Source of the DNA: an uncultured Clostridia bacterium
GTDB lineage: Bacteria > Bacillota > Clostridia > Christensenellales > Borkfalkiaceae
DNA length: 45,010 nucleotides
Reading direction: 5' to 3'
NCBI GenBank assembly: GCA_947626005.1
Contig: CANQQM010000005.1
Span: forward strand, 1-45,010
Below are positions 6,698-13,160 of this stretch, piece by piece (positions within the stretch are counted from its first letter, which is position 1; every line of letters starts with the position of its first letter). The position numbers were made by a program, and so were the translations under genes. Under the pieces are notes generated by a model, which worked only from the letters and a program-made list of their open reading frames with translations, did not search any database and had not been told where the DNA came from.

Positions 6698-7861
6698 TTA
6701 CGCCTCGGTGATCTCGGTGAGCTGTGCCTGTCCGCAGGGGCGGTAGCAGAGGAGCTCGGCGTACTTCACGAGGGTCGCCGTGTAGATGGGCCTTCCCGCG
6801 ACCTGCTTTAAGATCTTGCCGTCCTCCCCTTCCATCCACTGCCAGTCGCCGAGCTGATGGAGGGCGAAGTCGTCGGTGTTGAGGAGGTACATCGTCCCCT
6901 TCGGGCAGAAGCGGTCGGCGACGACGGGGATGCCGTTGAAGCTGAGGGCGCGGAAGCCGCCTTCGAGGTCGACCGTCTCCGCCTTGCGGTAAACGGAGAG
7001 CGCCGAAAGAAGCGCCCTTCTCACTCCCCAAGAGCAGACGATGAAGTTGATCTTGCTCCCCGAGCGCTCCTCGACCTCGTCGATCGCCGTCTGGATGGCG
7101 TTCTCGGTGATCTCGCCGCCCACGCTCTTTTTATAGGGGGTGAGCCATGCGTTGCCCTCCCGCGGGACGCCGTAGAGCGATTCGCCCTCCCCGAAGATGG
7201 CCTGAAGCCCCGTGATCTCGAGCCCCTTGGAGTGCTGAAGGCAGAGGGTGAAGTTCTCGGGGGAGGAAATGGCGGCGCCCGAAAGGACGATCTTGGAGGC
7301 GTTGCGGTCGACCGAGGTGATCGTCCGCCCCGCCGTATTCGTCGCGCCGCCCGTGTTGTAGACGTCGACGATCATCCCCTCGGCGAGGTTGCGGGTGGAG
7401 TCGACGGTGTAGAGAGAGTGGTTGCTCTCGTCGACCGCCGTGATCTTCGCAAGCGTCCCGCTGCCGTCGCCGAAGAGCATTCTGCCGAGGTGGAAGGACG
7501 AAGTCTTGACGAGGCCGTCCATCTCGTCGTTGAGAAGGTTGACGAACGCCCCCTCCGAAGAGCTCGAGGCGCGGATCGCCTTGTCGGTGATCTCGATGAC
7601 GCCGTAGAGGTTCTTGAGGGTGGAGACGAAGGTCGCGTAGTTGTTTCCGCCCGATGCGGGGAGGGAGCCGACCTCCGTGCCCGCGCCGACGCCGCCGTTG
7701 ACGCCGTAGCGCACGGCCTTTCGGACGTCCTTCCCCCAGACGTCCGCCGTCGTCTTTTTGATGGCGGCAAGGAGGGGGTTGGCGGACTTGTCGAGCTGGT
7801 CCGTCACCGCGCTTAAATAGTAAGATTTGAGTACGCTGTCCGCGTTAGTCGTATTGATCAT
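6698..7861 (-). CDS. Major capsid protein
   Basis: 387-residue protein with the features of an HK97-fold coat protein. An N-terminal helical arm is followed by a segment rich in Gly (GGVGAGTEVGSLPASGG, about 55-71), a long central beta region with an insertion (GTLAKITAVDES..., 135 onward), and the conserved coat ending NGIPVVADRFCPKGTMYLLNTDDF (about 310-333). No protease domain or long cleaved delta-domain is evident; the scaffold-like gene upstream is separate, as in P22. AAGGAGAAAGC precedes the ATG. The frame is complete, arguing for recent selection or recent arrival. Confidence 0.88.
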   Translation of the reverse strand: MINTTNADSVLKSYYLSAVTDQLDKSANPLLAAIKKTTADVWGKDVRKAVRYGVNGGVGAGTEVGSLPASGGNNYATFVSTLKNLYGVIEITDKAIRASSSSEGAFVNLLNDEMDGLVKTSSFHLGRMLFGDGSGTLAKITAVDESNHSLYTVDSTRNLAEGMIVDVYNTGGATNTAGRTITSVDRNASKIVLSGAAISSPENFTLCLQHSKGLEITGLQAIFGEGESLYGVPREGNAWLTPYKKSVGGEITENAIQTAIDEVEERSGSKINFIVCSWGVRRALLSALSVYRKAETVDLEGGFRALSFNGIPVVADRFCPKGTMYLLNTDDFALHQLGDWQWMEGEDGKILKQVAGRPIYTATLVKYAELLCYRPCGQAQLTEITEA

Positions 7862-7870
7862 GCTTTCTCC

Positions 7871-8257
7871 TTAATTTTTATGCGTTCGCAGGTAGCCGAG
7901 CGCGAGCTTGCCCGCATCGGCGACGGTGGCGGGACGGACAGACGGCGCCGTCAGCCCCACCCCTTCGTTCGTCATGAGGGGGACGCTCCAGACCGCTTGC
8001 AGGGGAACTTCCTCCTTCGCGGCGCTCTCCCCTTCCGTGTCCGTGCGGCGGAGCTCCCCCTGCCCGCACGGCGCGTGCGCCTCTTCCTTCTTTCGGAGCT
8101 GCTCCTCGAGCGCCCGAAGTTTTTGACTGCGGCGGGTAAATTCCGCTTCGAGCTCTCCGTACGCACGCACGAGGGCATCGACGCTCTTGAATTTCCCCGC
8201 GAGCGGTGCCGAGCTCTCGGCGTCCGCGGGATCTAAGACGTTTTCTTCCTCTTCCAC
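7871..8257 (-). CDS. Scaffold-like protein, short
   Basis: 128-residue acidic protein between portal and capsid genes. The segment GKFKSVDALVRAYGELEAEF (about 21-40) followed by a coiled-coil-like Lys/Glu/Arg stretch to about 65 is typical of phage scaffold proteins; the middle is low in complexity and the C terminus is a short helix (DAGKLALGYLRTHK) that could bind coat. It is much shorter than P22 scaffold (303 residues). It starts with GTG (8257); AAAGGAGG upstream lies inside the end of the portal gene, whose stop is 3 nt away. Confidence 0.7.
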   Translation of the reverse strand: MEEEENVLDPADAESSAPLAGKFKSVDALVRAYGELEAEFTRRSQKLRALEEQLRKKEEAHAPCGQGELRRTDTEGESAAKEEVPLQAVWSVPLMTNEGVGLTAPSVRPATVADAGKLALGYLRTHKN

Positions 8258-8260
8258 GAA

Positions 8261-10102
8261 TTATCCTCCTTTGCGGCGATGGGAACTGAGGTGGCGCAAA
8301 AACCTCTCCTTTGTCGCCGCGTCCGCTTCCCCGCCCGAGAGCAGGGCGCGGAGATGTTCGGTGAGGTGAAGGGCGTGGTCGTCGTACTCGTCCGCCTCCA
8401 CCTCCTCCTGCGCAAGACGCACGTTCTCCCGCTCCGCCTTTTTGATGTGGAGCGCGGAGATGTCCCGTGCGTTTTCCGCCGAGCCGTAGCCGAGCGCTTC
8501 GAGCACGCGGTTTTTGGTCTCGTCGGGAATGTTGCCCTCCTTGTCCGAAAGCAGCCCGAGGGAAAGAAGGCGGAGAATGTCCTCTTTTTCTTGTTCGGGC
8601 GTGCGGTCGTACCCCGTCTCGAACGTGACGTCGTCCGCCGAGATATCGCTCGCATCGAAATAGAAGAGCTCGGTATGTCCGCCCGTCCCCGTCATGCGGA
8701 GCAGCCGATGCGTCGCCGCGAACTGTTTGTAAAGGTGCAGGATCTGTTTGCCGACTTCCTTTATCGCGCGTTCGACGCTTTCGACGCTCATCTGCATGCG
8801 GTTGGTGTCCTGATCGAGGAGGAGCTGCAATCCGACGGCGCTCATGACGTGCGTGGGATTGGCGGAATTGCGCGAGATCTCGCTCATCCCCGAGACGAGG
8901 ATGAATTCTCCCGAGATGCGCTCTTCCTCCTCCTCGAATTCGGCGGGAAGCTCCCCGCAGTCGAGAAAGGCGGGTGCGGAGGAGCCTTGGCGATAGACGA
9001 GGACTTTCCCGGGATACAGTCCTTCCTCCGCCAGCTCCTCGGCGTCCACGGAGCCGTCCTCCACCGTGATGACCCCCGAAAGCAGACGGTTGAGGAACTC
9101 GTGCTTGCGGTTCCTCACGGCGTTATACGCCCGCTGCAGAGGGATCATGCGGTCGACGACGGACGTCCCGAAGAAGGCGCCTGCGAGCGGAATGCTCGTC
9201 TGCCGTATAAAGGGCAAGGTGCGTTCTCCGCGGTCTCCGTTGCGGTACGGAAGAGGGCCTTCGTAGAGGAGGACCCCTCCCGCTTCGATCTCCAACCGTC
9301 CTTCGGGGTGCTCCCCGTCCGGACGGATATACCGTTCAATGAGAATTTCCCGATCTTCCCCGATCGGGCGGGCGTCTCCGTCGAGGGGGCGTTTCCACCC
9401 GCTCGCCGAAGAATAGGGCGCAAAGGCAAAGTCCTTTATGATGCGCCCGGGGAGTTCGACCCCGAATTTTTCCTTGATCTCCGAGACGGGCACCGCCTTC
9501 GCGTGGATGATGCTCCCCACCTCCTCCATGCTCTCCGCAAGGAGGGAATCGGGATAGATCTCGAAGGGAGAGAGCGCGACGACGTTGACGTCCCCCTCTC
9601 TTATGCTGTGCCCCGACGCGTCGGTGCCGATGACGTTGCCGTCGTTGAAATTCCAGACGACCTTATAAAAGCTCGTGCCGCACGTCTCCGACCAGAGGGT
9701 GGCGCGGGCGATGACCTTGTCGAGGTCGAGGCGGCTTTTTACCGACTTCAGAATGTTCGTCGAGAGCCGTGCCGTCTTGATGTCCGCCTCGTCGTCCGAA
9801 AAGGCGCGGACTTCGAGCGTCGGCCTTACCTTTGCAAGGCGGGCAAGGCGGGTGTCGACCGTCGGCGCGATGTGGTTGAAGGCGCGGCGGGACTGCCAGT
9901 AGAAGGCGGTGCTCTCCTCCTCGATCTCCCCCGCGGGGGTGAGGTCGCAGAACTGGTTGCCGCTCACGAAGTTCATGTTGAGTTCCCAGCCCCGCTCGAG
10001 CATCTTCCGCGCCTCCCGTCGCCGCTCGAAGTCCTCTTCGATCGCGCGGGCAAGGTCACGCCTCCGCTTCTCCTCCGCTTCGGCCATTGTGTCTTTTTGC
10101 AT
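8261..10102 (-). CDS. Phage portal protein
   Basis: 613-residue portal, the dodecameric ring at the capsid vertex through which DNA is packaged. N-terminal charged helix, then WELNMNFVSGNQF and a SRRAFNHIAPTVDTRLARLAKVRP-type segment (about 70-93). These, with the conserved central pattern IPLQRAYNAVRNRKHEFLNR (about 323-342), match P22-type portals. The C-terminal 60 residues are a long charged helix. The ATG at 10102 has an excellent AAAGGAGG, so the start overlaps the end of the preceding gene by 47 nt; an in-frame ATG at 10087 is the alternative. Length is close to P22 gp1 (about 725) minus its barrel extension. Confidence 0.85.
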   Translation of the reverse strand: MQKDTMAEAEEKRRRDLARAIEEDFERRREARKMLERGWELNMNFVSGNQFCDLTPAGEIEEESTAFYWQSRRAFNHIAPTVDTRLARLAKVRPTLEVRAFSDDEADIKTARLSTNILKSVKSRLDLDKVIARATLWSETCGTSFYKVVWNFNDGNVIGTDASGHSIREGDVNVVALSPFEIYPDSLLAESMEEVGSIIHAKAVPVSEIKEKFGVELPGRIIKDFAFAPYSSASGWKRPLDGDARPIGEDREILIERYIRPDGEHPEGRLEIEAGGVLLYEGPLPYRNGDRGERTLPFIRQTSIPLAGAFFGTSVVDRMIPLQRAYNAVRNRKHEFLNRLLSGVITVEDGSVDAEELAEEGLYPGKVLVYRQGSSAPAFLDCGELPAEFEEEEERISGEFILVSGMSEISRNSANPTHVMSAVGLQLLLDQDTNRMQMSVESVERAIKEVGKQILHLYKQFAATHRLLRMTGTGGHTELFYFDASDISADDVTFETGYDRTPEQEKEDILRLLSLGLLSDKEGNIPDETKNRVLEALGYGSAENARDISALHIKKAERENVRLAQEEVEADEYDDHALHLTEHLRALLSGGEADAATKERFLRHLSSHRRKGG

Positions 10103-10349
10103 CTTCTTCCTCCTTTAATTGCCGTAAAAGGCGCTGTTTTTCCCGTTCGAGCTCCTCGTCGGACAGGGCGGAATAGTCGCGTCCGTCCATGAGCAGCTTG
10201 ACCGCTTTGAGATCGGGCGGGACGTCCTTTCTCGTCTCCCGCCGTTTGACGAGTCTGAGCTCGCCGTCCTTGGCGTCGTACTCCTCGGTGACTTCTTCGA
10301 GGGAAAAGCCGAGCGCCACTTTGAGGATGGCTTCGTCGAGTTTGTTCAC
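10056..10349 (-). CDS. Small packaging-associated protein, terminase small-subunit-like C terminus
   Basis: 97-residue charged protein starting at GTG (10349) with AGGAGGAG upstream. The GTG overlaps the terL stop (GTGA). The segment ILKVALGFSLEEVTEEY (about 8-24), followed by KRRETRKDVPPDLKAVKLL (about 34-52), resembles the C-terminal part of many small terminase subunits, where KR-x-VPPD precedes a helix. A DNA-binding helix-turn-helix domain at the N terminus is absent, so this is either a reduced small terminase or a different partner of TerL. The last 47 nt overlap the portal gene in another frame. Position after rather than before terL is unusual for a small terminase. Confidence 0.6.
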   Translation of the reverse strand: MNKLDEAILKVALGFSLEEVTEEYDAKDGELRLVKRRETRKDVPPDLKAVKLLMDGRDYSALSDEELEREKQRLLRQLKEEEDAKRHNGRSGGEAEA

Positions 10350-11770
10350 GGTCTCCTCCTGAATTTGCGGATCCTGCGGATGAGGTCCTTTTCGAGTTCG
10401 CTCTTTTCTTCCTTGACTTTGGGGGGACGGGGGCGGGACATGAGGTAGTAGCGCAGTTCGTCCATCGCGTGGTCGTCCCGCTTGACGGGGGTGTCGCCGC
10501 TCCCCCAGAAGTACCCCTTGAATTCGCGGATGAGGTTGGTGCACCCGCGGAAGATGTAGAGGTCGGGAAAGCCGTTCCCCCTCTTTAAGTACCGCTTGAC
10601 CTGCGCGATCCCCGAAAAGACGTCTTTGTCGACCCGCGGGTTGACGAGGATGTTGCGCTCGTAGAAGAGGGCGGAAACGCTCTTCTCGGCGGCAAGCGTT
10701 CTGCACTCGGCCGCCGAATCGATGAGGGCGGAAAGGCGGCCCTTTTCGTCCCGTTTCCAGCCGATGCGGTCGGAGATCCCGTGGATGGCGTCGGCGTGGG
10801 AATCGACGTCGAGCCCCGCCGCATAGTGCTCTGCGACGACGTAGACGTTCCCGTCGTAGTCGACCGCATACCAGTGCGCCGAGAGCGGGTTTTTGAGCCC
10901 CGGGTCGATGGAGATCGTATCCTGCCACTCCTTGGGGACGGGAAAGGGATCGATAACATGCACGCTCTCGTCGAATTCGGGGTAGACGAGCCCCTCCCGC
11001 GCACAGAATTTTCCGTAGCGGCGGGACTGGAGGGTCGTCTCGTCCATCGTCCTCTCGAGGAGGTCGATCTCCTTCTTCGGGAGGAAGGGATTATCCGCCC
11101 ACTCCATGAACTCGTACCAGATCTCGGGGTCGTTTTTGGGGTTTAAGTAGATCTCCTCATAGATGTACGTCAGCCCTTTTAGCGGGGTCATGGTACCGAA
11201 AATATCCCCTCTGCGGTCGGCGACGCGCATGCGGCACTCCTCGTAGATATCCTTCGGCGGCTCCTCGTCGAACCACACGAAATCGAGAGAGCTCCCCTGA
11301 AAGCGTTCCCTGCCCTGATCGCAGCTCTTGAACCCGATGACCGACGTTCCGCCGAACACGTTCTTCACATAGATCTGGTCGATGATGCCCGAGGCGGGCG
11401 CATCCTTTCTTCCGCTCGTCATGACGATGTCCTCGATCCAGTCGGGGCGGAGATAGGTGAGGATCTTGCTCTGTGCGACGTCGCGCTGTACCTGCGAGGT
11501 GAGCGACACCACCCACCCGAACACGTTGGGTTTATTCTTCCTGTAAGGGTGGATGCCGCGGGCGAGGTAGACGGCCTCGACGGCGCCGCACTCCGTCTTT
11601 CCGGAGCGGTTCCCGCCGAATACCCAGCGGTTGCGCTTTTTGGAGCGGTGGAATTCGAGCTGCTTTTTGTGTTTTTTCCGACCCGTATTGTAGCGGGCGA
11701 GGGCGTCGTGCTCGGCACGCAGCCGCTGCTCGGCCTCGATCGCGCGGATCATTTCCAATAATTCGTTCAT
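10346..11770 (-). CDS. terL: Terminase large subunit
   Basis: 474-residue packaging motor. The ATPase domain has Walker A GGNRSGKT (about 52-59) and Walker B LDFVWFDEEP (about 162-171) with the catalytic Glu pair. An FGTMTPL coupling segment follows. The C-terminal RNase H-like nuclease has Asp in SIDPGLKNPLSAHW (about 287), ALIDSAAE and DDHAMDELRY. All catalytic positions expected for a working motor are present. The ATG at 11770 is used here; a TTG at 11779 is in frame. The ribosome binding site is poor and no good sigma-A promoter is visible in the 44-54 bp before it, so transcription may come from the upstream regulator or need an activator. The neighbour 11824-12519 is divergent. Confidence 0.92.
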   Translation of the reverse strand: MNELLEMIRAIEAEQRLRAEHDALARYNTGRKKHKKQLEFHRSKKRNRWVFGGNRSGKTECGAVEAVYLARGIHPYRKNKPNVFGWVVSLTSQVQRDVAQSKILTYLRPDWIEDIVMTSGRKDAPASGIIDQIYVKNVFGGTSVIGFKSCDQGRERFQGSSLDFVWFDEEPPKDIYEECRMRVADRRGDIFGTMTPLKGLTYIYEEIYLNPKNDPEIWYEFMEWADNPFLPKKEIDLLERTMDETTLQSRRYGKFCAREGLVYPEFDESVHVIDPFPVPKEWQDTISIDPGLKNPLSAHWYAVDYDGNVYVVAEHYAAGLDVDSHADAIHGISDRIGWKRDEKGRLSALIDSAAECRTLAAEKSVSALFYERNILVNPRVDKDVFSGIAQVKRYLKRGNGFPDLYIFRGCTNLIREFKGYFWGSGDTPVKRDDHAMDELRYYLMSRPRPPKVKEEKSELEKDLIRRIRKFRRRP

Positions 11771-11823
11771 ATTCGTCAAAAGGTATGCGCTCCCGCGGGG
11801 AAAAACGCGCTATCATGGCGCGT

Positions 11824-12519
11824 ATGAAAAAGCTCATTCCCCTCGTTTTGCTCCTTCTTCCCCTCCTTGTTCCCCTTCCCGTAAAGAGGGCCTCCGCCGA
11901 CGAACTGCGCTACGCCGTCGCCGCGGACAGCAATGTCTGGTTTTATGCGGCGGAGAGTGAGGACGAGAAGCTCTTCCTCCTCCCCGAGAGCTACTATGTG
12001 CGCGTTCTCAGCGTCGGGGAGGAATTCACCGCGGCGGAATATCTTGTCAACGACCCTCCCTTCCGCAAGGTCATGGGCTATTGCCGGACAGACGCCCTCA
12101 CCTTCGTCGACTTCATCCCCGCCCGACCCTATCTTCGGAAGGAGATCACCGTCTCCTATACCCTCCCCGGGGGCGGGAGCGGGGTGGACGAACTCTTTTC
12201 GAGCATCGAGCGCACCTTCGTCTACTACGGCGACCGCTACGAGAAGGGACAGCTCTACTTCTATGTCCTCTACGACGGGAAGTTCGGCTACATCCCCGCC
12301 GAGGAGGAAGTCGTCTTTGAACGCAACGACGACTATCTCTCCGTCCCCGCGGGCCCGGGCGTGAGCGCCGAAGAGGAGCCCCCGAAGGAGAGTTCGAAGG
12401 GCGCCTCGCTCGGGGTACAGATCGCCGCCTGCTGCATCGTGCTCGTTGCGGCGGTCGCGATCGGCGTTTTCGTCCTCCGCGGAAAGCGGGCCTCCCCCTC
12501 CGACGAACGCGAACCGTAG
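11824..12519 (+). CDS. Secreted, C-terminally membrane-anchored protein of unknown function
   Basis: 231-residue protein with a signal peptide (KK then a Leu/Pro-rich core and cleavage-like RASA-DE at about residues 23-27). A beta-rich extracellular part (SH3-like by eye, about 27-170) includes KVMGYCRTDALTFVDFIPARP. A short linker, a membrane segment (about 195-217, AACCIVLVAAVAIGVFVL) and a basic tail follow. The architecture matches the larger plus-strand protein at 13161. An in-frame ATG at 11815 is an alternative start. TATCAT (11811-11816) ends 7 nt before the ATG at 11824, a spacing that would give a leaderless mRNA. Its last 187 nt overlap the phage regulator gene on the other strand. 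It interrupts the phage module yet looks host-derived. Confidence 0.75.
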   Translation: MKKLIPLVLLLLPLLVPLPVKRASADELRYAVAADSNVWFYAAESEDEKLFLLPESYYVRVLSVGEEFTAAEYLVNDPPFRKVMGYCRTDALTFVDFIPARPYLRKEITVSYTLPGGGSGVDELFSSIERTFVYYGDRYEKGQLYFYVLYDGKFGYIPAEEEVVFERNDDYLSVPAGPGVSAEEEPPKESSKGASLGVQIAACCIVLVAAVAIGVFVLRGKRASPSDEREP

Positions 12520-12992
12520 CGGGGATGGGCGCAGGCGACGCGGTCCCTCCCCTCCCTGACGGCGCGGAGGGCGCAGAGAAAGGGCGGATAGCCCGAAAAT
12601 TCCTCGAAGAAACGCTCGTCCGACCAGCCGAGGGCGACGAACGCCGCCGTCACGCGGCGAAGGAGAGCGCACTGCATGCGGAAATAGCTGCGCTTCGAAC
12701 AGTTGGCGAATTCGAAGCCGTCGCCGCTCTTTCCCTCACGGAAATATTTGTAGCCGACAAGCGCCCTCTCCCTCTCACCGAGAATAGAGAGCACCCGCAA
12801 AACGTCCTCCTTGAGGGCGCGGAGCCTCTCCGCAAGGACAAGCTCCTCCGCGACGGCCGCGGCCGCCTCCAACGTCTTTTCCTTCCGGAAGGACAGGACC
12901 GCCTTGTTCTCCGCCGCCGCCGAAAGCGCCTCGGAAAATCCCTCGAGCTGAGGGAACGCATATAAAAATACCTTCGTGATCTCCTCGTGCAT
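12333..12992 (-). CDS. ArpU/RinA-like phage transcription regulator (putative)
   Basis: 219-residue protein. Residues 1-150 have the pattern of clostridial late-gene or packaging regulators: a helical N-terminal half, then a sigma-region-4-like helix-turn-helix (LSILGERERALVGYKYFREG and CSKRSYFRMQCALLRRV, about 68-113), then FFEEFSGYPPFLCAL. The last 60 or so residues are low-complexity, rich in Arg/Ser/Thr/Pro, and are simply the antisense of the convergent gene; a lost stop codon is likely. The ATG at 12992 follows GGAGGA. A LexA-type box (13030-13043) lies just downstream of a TAAAAT -10-like element. Such regulators usually activate the adjacent terminase operon. Confidence 0.72.
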   Translation of the reverse strand: MHEEITKVFLYAFPQLEGFSEALSAAAENKAVLSFRKEKTLEAAAAVAEELVLAERLRALKEDVLRVLSILGERERALVGYKYFREGKSGDGFEFANCSKRSYFRMQCALLRRVTAAFVALGWSDERFFEEFSGYPPFLCALRAVREGRDRVACAHPRYGSRSSEGEARFPRRTKTPIATAATSTMQQAAICTPSEAPFELSFGGSSSALTPGPAGTER

Positions 12993-13029
12993 CCGCACAT
13001 TCCTCCGCTGCGCACCCCGCGCAGAATTC

Positions 13030-13043
13030 CGAACGTTTGTTCG
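13030..13043 (-). promoter_or_regulatory. LexA/DinR-type SOS box before the phage regulator
   Basis: The minus-strand sequence CGAACAAACGTTCG contains the exact GAAC-N4-GTTC core, and all but the last position fits the Gram-positive consensus CGAACRNRYGTTYC. It lies 7 nt downstream of TAAAAT (13051-13056), so it would overlap the transcription start of the regulator. A -35 element is not clear. Confidence 0.65.
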
Positions 13044-13124
13044 TATTTTCATTTTATCACGGAATGTTGACAGACGTGCGCCGATATGCCGAAATTTTTT
13101 CCGCATGTTTTTTTGCGGAAACCG

Positions 13125-13153
13125 TTGCGTTCCGTTCGCGCGCGTGTTATAAT
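13125..13153 (+). promoter_or_regulatory. Promoter of the exported 867-residue protein
   Basis: TTGCGT (13125-13130), 17-bp spacer, TATAAT (13148-13153). The ATG begins only 7 nt later, so the predicted transcript starts at or within a base of the start codon. No ribosome binding site is visible. Confidence 0.65.
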
Positions 13154-13160
13154 GTTTGCT

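Larger units (their letters stand above)
4383..12992 (-). mobile_element. P22-like phage head and packaging module without tail genes
   Basis: Eight contiguous minus-strand genes (4383-11770) encode TerL, a small packaging-type protein, portal, scaffold-like protein, capsid, connector, gp10-like plug and one unknown. An ArpU/RinA-like regulator lies upstream (12333-12992). All frames are intact, packed with 4-nt overlaps or gaps of about 15 nt or less, and end in one terminator. The gene order resembles the P22 head module (portal, scaffold, coat, gp4, gp10). No tail needle, tailspike, lysis, primase, repressor or integrase gene is seen before host-like genes begin on either side. It could be a decayed prophage, a capsid-forming satellite or a domesticated particle. 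Confidence 0.75.

Noticed and set aside
8279-10192. 637-codon plus-strand frame
   Set aside because: It mirrors the portal gene on the other strand and has the Val/Arg/Gly-rich composition of an antisense frame in GC-rich DNA.
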